Source of the DNA: Bacillota bacterium
Lineage (GTDB): Bacteria; Bacillota; Clostridia; Oscillospirales; Butyricicoccaceae
Assembly: GCA_030705725.1 (NCBI GenBank)
Contig: JAUZPW010000043.1
Span: 1 to 8,935, forward strand
Length of the DNA stretch: 8,935 nt
Direction of reading: 5' to 3'
Notes under the pieces: generated by a model
What the model was told of the DNA's origin: nothing
Databases searched by the model: none
The model's input: only the letters and a program-made list of their open reading frames with translations
Translations under genes and position numbers: made by a program
Shown here: positions 1-6,415 of the stretch, one piece after another
Layout of the letters: each line of letters opens with the position of its first letter
Position numbering within the stretch: the stretch's first letter is position 1

Positions 1-65
1 AGCTCCGCGTTCTGTTTTTTTATCCATTCGTTTTTATTGCCGCCCTTTTTATTTTCTCCAAACAT
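1..65 (-). CDS. Start of an unidentified gene, truncated by the window edge
   Basis: A possible N-terminus of 21 full codons reads leftward out of the window. It begins at the ATG at 63-65 with MFGENKKGG and continues NKNEWIKKQNAE. A G-rich Shine-Dalgarno-like run (complement of 73-78) sits 7 bases upstream of the ATG. The reading frame stays open to the edge. The peptide is hydrophilic and lysine/asparagine-rich, and I do not recognise the family. The frame is also open upstream through the hydrophobic stretch LLQANTIGSLVLLGG, so the real start could lie earlier, but that would run into the znu-operon terminator, which makes the ATG more likely. Because so little is visible, this is a tentative gene call. 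Confidence 0.4.
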   Translation of the reverse strand, partial: MFGENKKGGNKNEWIKKQNAE

Positions 66-85
66 GGTTATACCCCCCAGCAGGA

Positions 86-111
86 CCAGGCTTCCTATAG
101 TATTAGCCTGG
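86..111. repeat. Short inverted repeat upstream of the truncated gene
   Basis: CCAGGCT at 86-92 is inverted as AGCCTGG at 105-111 around a 12-base loop. The hairpin is flanked by two copies of AGCAGGA (79-85 and 112-118). It lacks a T-tract on either side in a good terminator position, so it may be a leader hairpin or simply chance. No function can be assigned. Confidence 0.35.
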
Positions 112-126
112 AGCAGGAAAAAATAC

Positions 127-163
127 AAAAAACGGTATGAACAGTTGATTGTCCATACCGTTT
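127..163 (-). terminator. Intrinsic terminator of the znu-zur operon
   Basis: Read on the minus strand, AAACGGTATG pairs perfectly with CATACCGTTT around a 14-base loop, followed at once by a run of six T. It lies just 18 bases past the stop codon of the Fur-family gene, which is the last gene of the zinc operon, so it should end that transcript. Confidence 0.85.
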
Positions 164-181
164 CCCGATTTAATGATTGTT

Positions 182-604
182 TTATCTATGCTTTAAGTCA
201 CATTCCCTGCAATAGCCGAAAAGTTCCATCTTATGTCCCAGAACGTGAAAGCCGCTGTCTGAAATTTCCGGAATAAACCGCTCTATCGGGCAGTTCTCAA
301 TGGGAATAATCTTGTTGCAGCCGACACAGACGGCGTAGTGCTTATGATCATGCCTGTTAAGCTCGTATACCGCCATGTCGTTTTGCTGCATGGAGGTCTT
401 CACGACCAGAGCTTTTTGCGTAAAAAGCTCAAGTATCCTGTATACTGTGGAAAGCCAGACGGCGTTCCCATCTTTCTGAGTAAGCGAGCAAATATCCATG
501 GCGCTTAACGGCCCGTCCGACTTCGTAAGAATGGAAAATACCTGCTCGCGCTGCTTTGTTCTTTTAATTCCCGCAGGCCAGTCTGAATTTTCTGTTTTAT
601 TCAT
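182..604 (-). CDS. zur: Fur-family metalloregulator, probably zinc regulator Zur
   Basis: This 140-residue protein has the length and layout of a Fur-family repressor. An N-terminal winged helix covers about residues 10-80, with the recognition-helix signature STVYRILE at 52-59. The C-terminal dimerisation and metal-binding domain contains HDHKH at 85-89, a CxxC pair at Cys93/Cys96 and a second at Cys132/Cys135, the usual structural-zinc cysteines. Fur, PerR and Zur are hard to tell apart by motif, but this gene is the last cistron of a zinc-type ABC transporter operon. Its ATG overlaps the permease stop codon by four bases (ATGA), implying translational coupling, and an AAGGA site lies 10 bases upstream. 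I infer that it represses the operon when zinc is plentiful, so it would control its own synthesis. Family assignment is firm; zinc specificity is inferred from context. Confidence 0.88.
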   Translation of the reverse strand: MNKTENSDWPAGIKRTKQREQVFSILTKSDGPLSAMDICSLTQKDGNAVWLSTVYRILELFTQKALVVKTSMQQNDMAVYELNRHDHKHYAVCVGCNKIIPIENCPIERFIPEISDSGFHVLGHKMELFGYCRECDLKHR

Positions 605-1413
605 TGACGCACCGTCCTTCCCGCGGCCTTTTTAATAATAATTATAAGCAAAAGACATAAAACCCCTGTGAGTACAATTGTGCCTCCCGGCTTAAGCCCC
701 GCGTAATATGAAATAAAAAGCCCTGAAAGCGTGAAAATAACTGCAAACATAACCGAATAAAGTACCGTCTGCCTGTAGCTTTTACCGATCTGCATCGAAC
801 AGGCGACCGGTACTACCATCATCGAGGAAACAATAAGTGCCCCTACGGTGCGTGCCGCTACCGAAACCGTAACGGCTGTCAGAACGGTAAAAATGGAATT
901 GACGGTTTTGACCGGCACTCCCGACAGTCTCGCGGATAGTTCGTCAAAAGCCGTGTAGCACAGCTCCCGGTAAAGAACAATAAAGGACAGCAGCACAAGA
1001 AGGCTTATTCCAGCTACAAAGTACATTTCAAAATCGCTTATTGCCACGATGCTCCCGAACAGGAAGCTGTTAAAATTTGCGGTATTTTTTACAAACCCCG
1101 AAAGCACTCCGGCAAGCCCGATTCCTGCCGACATTATTATTGCGATGGACATCTCTGAGAATTTAGGTATTTTCTTTCGTATAGCCTCGATTCCGAACGC
1201 GGCGAGAATGCATGCGAAAGCGGCGCCCAAAACGGGGTTGATGCTCAGAATAAGCCCCGCCGCAACCCCGGCCAGTGAAGCGTGCGAAAGCGCATCGCCG
1301 ATCATCGAGAGCCTTTTCAGCACAATAATGGTTCCGATGCACGGAACAATCAGCGCAAGTATAAAACCTACAATAAAAGCTCTCCTCATAAATTCAAATT
1401 CAAATATGCTCAT
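601..1413 (-). CDS. znuB: Zinc ABC transporter permease, ZnuB-like
   Basis: A 270-residue integral membrane protein of the ABC-3 (ZnuB/TroC/MntB) permease family, which forms the channel through which metal passes from the binding lipoprotein into the cytoplasm. The family's N-terminal signature is clear: FMRRAF at 8-13, then a long hydrophobic helix, then RLSMIGDALSHASLAG at 34-49. Further on are LFGSI at 118-122, the cytoplasmic coupling segment FDELSARLSGVP at 156-167 that should contact the ATPase, and VGALIVSSMMVVPVA at 190-204. The hydrophobic segments fit a protein with seven or more membrane spans. The chosen start (ATG at 1411-1413) matches the family N-terminus; an upstream in-frame ATG at 1479 would lie well inside the ATPase gene. 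AAAGGAG lies 14 bases upstream, rather far. The gene overlaps the ATPase end by 14 bases. Confidence 0.92.
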   Translation of the reverse strand: MSIFEFEFMRRAFIVGFILALIVPCIGTIIVLKRLSMIGDALSHASLAGVAAGLILSINPVLGAAFACILAAFGIEAIRKKIPKFSEMSIAIIMSAGIGLAGVLSGFVKNTANFNSFLFGSIVAISDFEMYFVAGISLLVLLSFIVLYRELCYTAFDELSARLSGVPVKTVNSIFTVLTAVTVSVAARTVGALIVSSMMVVPVACSMQIGKSYRQTVLYSVMFAVIFTLSGLFISYYAGLKPGGTIVLTGVLCLLLIIIIKKAAGRTVRQ

Positions 1414-2149
1414 CGTTATTTTCAGCGCTCCTTTGGGGATGTTTATGCCTGTGGTACTGTTCGGTAAGGATCTGTTCACGCATCAGCTCAACAATCGAGC
1501 CTTCCTCAAGGCAAAGCGTCCTGTTCACGTAATCAGCCGCCCTCGCGATATCGTGCGTAATCATTATTATAGTCAGCTTTCTCTCGCGGTTAAGCTTTGA
1601 CAGAAGCATATACAGCGACTGAGCGGATTCAGCGTCGATCCCCGTTGTCGGTTCATCCAAAAGCATAAGTTCCGGTTCGCCCGCAAGTACCCTAGCAATC
1701 ATAACCCGCTGCTGCTGCCCTCCCGACATATCGCCTATCAGCCTTTTTGAGTAATCCTGCATCCCGACAAGCTTAAGGGCTTCGTCCGCATTCTTATAAA
1801 GAGCCTTCGTGGGAAAACGCATCAGACCGCAATTTGAATAAAGGTTTAAGCGCACGATTTCCAAAGCGGTAGCCGGGAAGCCTCCCGCTCTGGCCGTTCC
1901 GTTCTGAGGCACATAACCGATTTTCGGCCAGTGCTTAAAATTTCTAATCTCCGTCCCGAAAAGCCATATATTTCCGCGCTGAAGCTGGATCTCACCCAAC
2001 ATAAGCTTCATAAGCGTGCTCTTACCGGAGCCGTTTGCTCCCGTAACCGCAATAAAATCTCCCTTGTTGACGGAAAAACCGATATTGTAAAGAATCGGCT
2101 CCCCTCCGTAAGAGAAGCTTATATCCTGAGCCTTTATAACCGTCTCCAT
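1400..2149 (-). CDS. znuC: Zinc ABC transporter ATP-binding protein, ZnuC-like
   Basis: This 249-residue cytoplasmic ATPase powers metal import. Every ABC motif is present: Walker A GANGSGKST at 37-45, Q-loop Gln82 in YVPQ, signature MSGGQQQR at 141-148, Walker B LMLLDEP at 161-167 and the switch histidine His199 in ITHD. It belongs to the metal-type (ZnuC/MntA/TroB) ATPases judging from its neighbours and overall length. The C-terminal tail after about residue 228 is rich in histidine and charge (YHRHKHPQR, then NNDEHI) and could bind metal. The gene starts one base into the stop codon of the binding-protein gene (TGATG junction), with GAAGAGG 10 bases upstream, so translation is probably coupled. 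Substrate zinc is inferred from the linked binding protein and regulator; manganese is the main alternative. Confidence 0.93.
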   Translation of the reverse strand: METVIKAQDISFSYGGEPILYNIGFSVNKGDFIAVTGANGSGKSTLMKLMLGEIQLQRGNIWLFGTEIRNFKHWPKIGYVPQNGTARAGGFPATALEIVRLNLYSNCGLMRFPTKALYKNADEALKLVGMQDYSKRLIGDMSGGQQQRVMIARVLAGEPELMLLDEPTTGIDAESAQSLYMLLSKLNRERKLTIIMITHDIARAADYVNRTLCLEEGSIVELMREQILTEQYHRHKHPQRSAENNDEHI

Positions 2150-3045
2150 CAGCTTAGCGCCTCTTCAAGCATACTTAAATTTTCACGCATCAAAGAAAAA
2201 TAGTCCTCCCCTTTTGCCTCCTGCTCATCTGTCAGCCCCTCAAGCGGATTTAAGACCTTCGTCTCGGCCGACGCGGCTTTGGCTATCGTTTCCGAAACCT
2301 TGGGGCTCACGAGCTCCTCAAAAAAGATCACCTTAATTTTTTTTTGTTTCGCGATACTTATAATTTCCGCCATTTTGGCCGGGTTCGGCTCAGAATCGGC
2401 GGAAAGTCCTTCTATCGGAATCTGGTTAAGCCCGTAGTCCGCGCATAAATACCCGAACGCCTGATGCGCCACGACTATGTCCTTTTTGGGCAGCGGAGAC
2501 AGCTTGCTGCAAAACTCCCCGTCGAGCGCGTCGAATTCGGCCGAATATTTTTTATAGTTTTCTTCGTAGAAGTTCTTGTTTCCGGGGTCCTTCGCAGATA
2601 GCGCGTTTTTGATGTTCTCCATTTCCCGTTTTGCTTTTTCAGGGCTCAGCCATATGTGCGGGTCGCCCTTATCCGTCCCGCCAAGCAGGCTTATGCCGGA
2701 CGACGCCTGAACGGCGGTCAGTTTCTTGTTTTCAAGTGAACTTAAAACCTTGTCGGTCCAGCTTTCCATCCCGATGCCGTTGTATATAAAAATATCCGCC
2801 TTTTCGAGATTCGCTATATCCGATGCCGACGGCTCCCAGTCGTGAGGCTCGGTACCCGCCGGAACCATATTCAATATATTAATTTTATCCCCGCCGATTT
2901 TTGAAGCGAAGTCGTACATTGCATAAAAGCTCGTGCAGACGGAAAGCTTTCCGTCGCCCGCGGGCTCCTTTTTCCCAATGGCACAGCCAGTGCAAATTAA
3001 TGATAAATAAAGCAATAAAAACAAAATAGTCAGCCTGTTTTTCAT
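2149..3045 (-). CDS. znuA: Zinc-binding lipoprotein of the ABC importer, ZnuA-like
   Basis: A 298-residue cluster A-I solute-binding protein that captures metal outside the cell and hands it to ZnuB. The N-terminus MKNRLTILF is a lipoprotein signal peptide with the lipidated cysteine probably Cys21 (box CTGC, slightly off consensus). Expected metal ligands are His68 (GTEPHDWEPS), His130 (DPHIWLSP) and His194 (AHQAFGYL). A histidine rather than glutamate at the third position fits zinc rather than manganese proteins. The C-terminus has LNPLEGLT and GEDYFSLMREN, typical of Firmicute zinc members. The long His-rich loop of proteobacterial ZnuA is absent. Start: the ATG at 3043-3045 has GGAGG four bases upstream; an earlier in-frame ATG at 3081 would fall before the likely transcription start, so it was rejected. 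First gene of the operon. Confidence 0.92.
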   Translation of the reverse strand: MKNRLTILFLLLYLSLICTGCAIGKKEPAGDGKLSVCTSFYAMYDFASKIGGDKINILNMVPAGTEPHDWEPSASDIANLEKADIFIYNGIGMESWTDKVLSSLENKKLTAVQASSGISLLGGTDKGDPHIWLSPEKAKREMENIKNALSAKDPGNKNFYEENYKKYSAEFDALDGEFCSKLSPLPKKDIVVAHQAFGYLCADYGLNQIPIEGLSADSEPNPAKMAEIISIAKQKKIKVIFFEELVSPKVSETIAKAASAETKVLNPLEGLTDEQEAKGEDYFSLMRENLSMLEEALS

Positions 3046-3066
3046 TTTTCCTCCGTAGTTGCATAT

Positions 3067-3082
3067 GATTCGCATTTGCATC
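3067..3082. promoter_or_regulatory. Candidate metal-regulator operator at the znuA transcription start
   Basis: Just downstream of the znuA -10 is GATTCGCATTTGCATC, an imperfect dyad whose ends read GATTC and its near-inverse GCATC. It covers the predicted transcription start, where a repressor would block initiation. The core TTTGCAT recurs at 3174-3180 next to the divergent promoter. It does not closely match the Bacillus Zur box as I remember it, so this is a proposal based on position and dyad symmetry. Confidence 0.4.
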
Positions 3083-3083
3083 T

Positions 3084-3112
3084 ATTATGAGTCTATTTGT
3101 CTAAATTGTCAA
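3084..3112 (-). promoter_or_regulatory. Sigma-A-type promoter of the znu operon
   Basis: On the minus strand a perfect -35 TTGACA (complement of 3107-3112) is separated by 17 bases from CATAAT (complement of 3084-3089), one mismatch from the consensus -10. Transcription should start near 3077, about 32 bases before the znuA ATG. Confidence 0.82.
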
Positions 3113-3131
3113 GCCTTATTATTGCCATTAT

Positions 3132-3160
3132 TTGACTTAAGAATTGCCCGGATGTATAAT
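3132..3160 (+). promoter_or_regulatory. Sigma-A-type promoter of the cysteine-rich protein gene
   Basis: TTGACT at 3132-3137 and a perfect TATAAT at 3155-3160 are separated by 17 bases. This promoter is divergent from the znu promoter, the two -35 boxes being 19 bases apart. Transcription should start near 3167. A small dyad, TAATG-TTTG-CATTA at 3169-3182, covers the start region and could be an operator. Confidence 0.8.
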
Positions 3161-3213
3161 TTACCAAATAATGTTTGCATTAAAATATTCGGTGCATGGG
3201 GATTGATGCAAAA

Positions 3214-3678
3214 ATGAAAACTGTCAGCGTTGGGTGCTTATCGCCGCTCAGTGAGAAATACCCTCCGTCGGAGCCTTGCAGCTGCGATATTTGCAGGGCC
3301 TATTGCCTTCGCCCCGGCTGGTGGACGGTAGCCGAGGCGGATAGCGCGGTTCAGGCAGGCCTTGCGGGGCGCATGATGCTCGAGGTATCTCCCGATTACA
3401 AGTTTGCCGTTTTATCCCCCGCTTTCCGTGGCTGCGAAAAGAATTTTGCGCTGCAGGAATGCTCTTCGTCGGGCTGCAATTTTTATACGGACGGCCTTTG
3501 CGAGCTTTTCGGTACGGGCCATGAACCGCTTGAATGCCGTTTCTGCCACCATGACCGGGAGGGCCTGGGTCAAAAATGCCACAGGGACCTTGAAAAAGAC
3601 TGGAATTCTCCGGCCGGGCTGGAGCTTGTCAATGATTGGGGCGTTATGATCGGACTTTGGAAAAAGTACGGAGTCTGA
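3214..3678 (+). CDS. Cysteine-rich conserved protein, YkgJ-like metal-chelating pattern
   Basis: The protein has 154 residues from the ATG at 3214 (160 from an in-frame ATG at 3196) and carries 12 cysteines. Counting from 3214, they include a CxCxxCxxxC cluster at 22-31, then RPGWWTVAEA, SPAFRGC, GCNFYTDGLCELFGTG and PLECRFCHHD at about 105-114, with a last CH pair at 122-123. A leading Cys cluster, then C-x-F...G-x-C, then CR-x-C, recalls the YkgJ/UPF0153 family of putative zinc- or iron-chelating proteins. I infer that it binds a metal or a cluster, but no catalytic function can be named. It has no signal peptide and is probably cytoplasmic. A weak GGGGA site 11 bases upstream favours 3214; 3196 has none. 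It is divergent from znuA and ends at its own terminator. Confidence 0.82.
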   Translation: MKTVSVGCLSPLSEKYPPSEPCSCDICRAYCLRPGWWTVAEADSAVQAGLAGRMMLEVSPDYKFAVLSPAFRGCEKNFALQECSSSGCNFYTDGLCELFGTGHEPLECRFCHHDREGLGQKCHRDLEKDWNSPAGLELVNDWGVMIGLWKKYGV

Positions 3679-3696
3679 TTCGGCGAACTGCGTAAT

Positions 3697-3741
3697 AAAA
3701 GCGCTTTGAAATAGGCTTAAACCTTTTCAAAGCGCTTTTTT
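3697..3741. terminator. Bidirectional intrinsic terminator
   Basis: A perfect 15-bp inverted repeat, AAAAGCGCTTTGAAA at 3697-3711 and its complement at 3725-3739, closes a 13-base loop. It is followed by T on the plus strand and by a broken T-run on the minus strand. It lies 18 bases after the cysteine-rich gene and about 60 bases after the DUF2207 gene coming from the other side, so it can serve both convergent transcripts. Confidence 0.9.
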
Positions 3742-3800
3742 GTAAAGTAATTATTCTAGCTCTTTCAAAACAATCGAACCAAGCAGAGCCCGGTTTGCTT

Positions 3801-5708
3801 TTACCAGCTTCCTCCCCCGCCGCCTCCGAATCCGCCGCCGGAGAAACCCCCGCCTCCGAATCCGCCGCCGAAGCTTCCGCCGTGGGAATTCATCTGCTCA
3901 ACGGGACGCGAGATCATTGCGGAGCGCATCGTTGACATTGAATGATAAAGGCTGGACTGGAAAACGAGCAGAGAAAACGTGTCGATACTTCCGTAGCTGC
4001 TGCGGTACCATTCGGGAGGAGAAACCGCGATTCCTTCGAATTTCTTCACCCACTTGTCGGAAACGCCGAGAACGTAGGCAAACGGCAGGACATCGTAAAA
4101 ATAAGACGGGTTTTCCAGCACGAGCTTCTCAATACGCGGCTTTTCGGCGCGCTCAAGAAAATTCTTGAATCCTAAAAGCCTGCCCAAAAGCTCGCTTCCG
4201 AGCTTTGTCCGTTTTCTCATAAACATGCTTATCACGGTTGTAACGGCGGTTGAGGCTGCGACCGCAAAGCCCGCGGCAGGCATACCAAGAGCCGCCATTG
4301 AAGCGACGCAAATAATAAAGGTCAAAAAAAACAGGATCGATGCCGCGGCAATTGCGGCGCCGCGCTTGACGCTTTTTGTGCCCTGCCAGCGGAGAACGGT
4401 CCTGCCGAGCAAAGAAGCGGGCAGAAATGCGAATGCAACGCCAATTCCGGCAACTGCAAGCGCCGCGACCAGATAGTATGTCGCTTCGTAAACCGCTATA
4501 AAAAGCGAGGACGCTAAAAGCAAAGCTGTGAGCAACCTTATAAGCCAGCTTAAGGCCACCGAGCCGCTGCTGTAAAGCCTGTTGTCTTTCGTAGAATAAT
4601 GGTCGGTTACGAGCGCCTTCGTGGTTTCTATCGTTTCATAGAATTTTTCCTTAAGCTCGGCAGTATTGACCTCGTCCCTGCCTTCAAAAAGCTTGGCGAA
4701 CATATGCCGTTCAAAATTTTTGGCGTCATTCGGCAGCTCGCCGAGCTTTTTGAGCCTGAAACTGTCCTTTTCTTCCTGCTCTATTGAAAGCAGGCCTTTT
4801 GAAGCCCAGTAAATAATAAGCGACACAACGTCCTTATCATCTGTAACACTGTCGATTATATATCCCGCTTCCGCAGAGGTCAGGCCCTCGGGAGCCTTTA
4901 TCTCAACCGGTGTGACAAGCGGTTCGTCTCTGCCGTAAAGCAAGAATAAAACGACCGTGAGTATTAAAAGCAAAATTGCAAGTACTATTAAAACAGTTTC
5001 ATATGGAAACGGCGCCGGATAATGATAGTACCCTTCCGGCAGTGATACCTGCATGGTTAAGCTCTCGTTGGGGGCAAGCTCAGTCATAAGTCTGCCCGAT
5101 ATTTTGTTGCCGCTTACCGAATACTTGACGGGAGCATTGCCGGCTGTGCCGTATGAGCCTGAATAAAACCAGATTTTGCTTTTGTCGAAGGATTTCGGCA
5201 GGGTAACTGAAAAAGCAACGTTTTTGATGCTGCAGTCCCACTCGTTGCCAATAAAGTTATAGTAAATAAAATCAAGGCTCTTAATTTTATCGTCGCCCAG
5301 CAAATAGTCGTAGGAAATCGTATATTTTTTTTCACCCGAAATATATTTGTCAGGGTCGCCGATCTTTATTACCTTGTTTCCACTCTCGGTGCTTATATCG
5401 TATTTGTCTCCGGTTACTTTAATGTTCTTAACCGGAGTGCTGTATAGGCGGTGTTCTTTTTCCCCGTTTATGTTCCAGTCCTTTTCCTGTCTGACAGGGA
5501 TGTACCTGAAAATTCCATGGCGCATTTCGGAAAAATCCGCCGTAATATTCTCAGTTACATGATAGGTATTGTCCTCGCCGATTACGATATTTATATCGTA
5601 GCCCGTGATCGTATATCCTCCGTCCTGCGCCCGTGCGGGCATACGGAAGCATAAGGCAAGGCTCAGGAGCAAAATAAGCCTGCTTAAAGATAAAAGATGT
5701 TTTTTCAA
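3801..5708 (-). CDS. DUF2207-family membrane protein with glycine-rich tail
   Basis: A 635-residue membrane protein of the DUF2207 family, whose biochemical function is unknown. Counting from the chosen start, residues 1-27 are a signal peptide (KKHLLSLSRL, cleavage after ARA). Residues 28-235 form an extracellular beta-rich domain with YTITGYDINIVIGEDNTYHV near its start. A membrane span lies at about 236-258, then a cytoplasmic region, then four hydrophobic segments between 387 and 496, then a soluble part with FKNFLERAEKPR. The last 27 residues are almost all Gly with Phe and Ser, ending GGSW. The start is a TTG at 5706-5708, chosen because AGGGGGGG lies 7 bases upstream and it gives a normal signal peptide; another TTG at 5744 would overlap the lemA stop. 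The gene follows lemA by 32 bases, a pairing seen in many bacteria. A role at the envelope is inferred. Confidence 0.88.
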   Translation of the reverse strand: MKKHLLSLSRLILLLSLALCFRMPARAQDGGYTITGYDINIVIGEDNTYHVTENITADFSEMRHGIFRYIPVRQEKDWNINGEKEHRLYSTPVKNIKVTGDKYDISTESGNKVIKIGDPDKYISGEKKYTISYDYLLGDDKIKSLDFIYYNFIGNEWDCSIKNVAFSVTLPKSFDKSKIWFYSGSYGTAGNAPVKYSVSGNKISGRLMTELAPNESLTMQVSLPEGYYHYPAPFPYETVLIVLAILLLILTVVLFLLYGRDEPLVTPVEIKAPEGLTSAEAGYIIDSVTDDKDVVSLIIYWASKGLLSIEQEEKDSFRLKKLGELPNDAKNFERHMFAKLFEGRDEVNTAELKEKFYETIETTKALVTDHYSTKDNRLYSSGSVALSWLIRLLTALLLASSLFIAVYEATYYLVAALAVAGIGVAFAFLPASLLGRTVLRWQGTKSVKRGAAIAAASILFFLTFIICVASMAALGMPAAGFAVAASTAVTTVISMFMRKRTKLGSELLGRLLGFKNFLERAEKPRIEKLVLENPSYFYDVLPFAYVLGVSDKWVKKFEGIAVSPPEWYRSSYGSIDTFSLLVFQSSLYHSMSTMRSAMISRPVEQMNSHGGSFGGGFGGGGFSGGGFGGGGGGSW

Positions 5709-5715
5709 AAATTTT

Positions 5716-5723
5716 CCCCCCCT
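5716..5723 (-). promoter_or_regulatory. Ribosome binding site deciding the DUF2207 TTG start
   Basis: AGGGGGGG on the minus strand is followed by seven bases and then TTG AAA AAA CAT. This G-run is the only good ribosome binding site near the gene and selects the TTG at 5708 over the in-frame TTG at 5744. Confidence 0.55.
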
Positions 5724-5740
5724 GACGGCGTAGGGGCAGA

Positions 5741-6289
5741 TCAAAACTGCACTTTAACGTTTGCGCGTTCTTCCCCCGCGATTTCAAACATCGGCTCGCG
5801 CCTGAACCCGAACAGATTAGCAACGATAACGCTCGGAAACGCCTCGGTTTTTATATTATAGTCCCTGACGACCGCGTTATAATATTTCCTCGAGTTCGCA
5901 ATTTCTCCCTCGACGCTCTGAAGCTGCTTCTGCAGGTCCATAAAATTAGTGTTGGCCTTGAGATCCGGGTATGCTTCGGCGACGGCAAACAGCGTTTTTA
6001 GTGTTCCGGTGAGGGCGCTTTCTCCCTCTATCCTGCTTTCGACCGTTTTGGCGGATGCCGCCGCGTTCCTTGCCGATATTACCTTCTCAAGAGTTCCCTG
6101 CTCGTGTTTTGCATACCCCTTGACGGTCTCGACAAGATTCGGGATCAGGTCGTAGCGCTTTTTCATAAAGACATCCATCGTCGAAAAAGCCTCACGCACC
6201 ATGTTGCGCAGCTTTACAAGCCCGTTATAGGCACCGATGAACCATAGGATTATCAAAACGACGGCAATGCCGATAATTATCTGCGGCAT
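5741..6289 (-). CDS. lemA: LemA family protein
   Basis: A 182-residue protein of the LemA family, a helical-bundle protein anchored by one N-terminal membrane helix with most of the chain on one face of the membrane. The helix is at about residues 3-21 (IIIGIAVVLIILWFIGAYN), directly followed by the family signature: LVKLRNMVREAFSTMDV, then KKRYDLIPNLVETVKGYAKHE, then AEAYPDLKANTNFMDLQ and the RKYYNAVVRDYN block near the end. Its length matches the family (about 185). The start at 6289 is chosen because AAAGG sits 10 bases upstream; the ATG at 6307 has no ribosome binding site and would only add MKGCVF. It is first in a two-gene unit with the DUF2207 gene. Exact function is unknown across the family, and an envelope role is inferred. 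Confidence 0.93.
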   Translation of the reverse strand: MPQIIIGIAVVLIILWFIGAYNGLVKLRNMVREAFSTMDVFMKKRYDLIPNLVETVKGYAKHEQGTLEKVISARNAAASAKTVESRIEGESALTGTLKTLFAVAEAYPDLKANTNFMDLQKQLQSVEGEIANSRKYYNAVVRDYNIKTEAFPSVIVANLFGFRREPMFEIAGEERANVKVQF

Positions 6290-6348
6290 AAATACACAAC
6301 CTTTCATTTCTATTGTTTTATTTTTATGATTTGTTTTTCTTTTAATGT

Positions 6349-6376
6349 ATCATATTTTTATCCAATACTCTATCAA
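6349..6376 (-). promoter_or_regulatory. Probable promoter of the lemA-DUF2207 unit
   Basis: On the minus strand TTGATA (complement of 6371-6376) and TATGAT (complement of 6349-6354) are 16 bases apart, giving a start near 6342 and an AT-rich leader of about 50 bases. No strong terminator is seen between the phosphatase gene and this promoter, so read-through from upstream is also possible. Confidence 0.6.
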
Positions 6377-6415
6377 ATATTGAAAATCAGGCTTTTTATG
6401 CAGGCTGAATTTCTA

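Noticed and set aside
1414..1479. Longer znuB start at 1479
   Set aside because: It would overlap the ATPase gene by 80 bases and add a polar N-terminus not typical of the permease family.
1049..1600. Plus-strand open frame of 183 codons
   Set aside because: It lies antisense to znuB and znuC, which have clear family motifs; no ribosome binding site or recognisable protein.
3046..3081. Longer znuA start at the ATG at 3081
   Set aside because: It would lie upstream of the predicted transcription start near 3077, and the ATG at 3045 has a GGAGG site and a normal lipoprotein signal peptide.
3822..3900. GC-rich repeated codons as a DNA repeat or array
   Set aside because: The repetition is explained by glycine codons of the DUF2207 tail; there are no regular spacers, so no CRISPR or separate repeat element.
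4165..4476. Plus-strand open frame of 103 codons
   Set aside because: Alanine-rich shadow of the hydrophobic DUF2207 segments on the other strand.
6378..6415. Terminator after the HAD phosphatase gene
   Set aside because: Only a weak, bulged pairing with repeated AGCCTG is visible, without a proper T-run, so it is not called.
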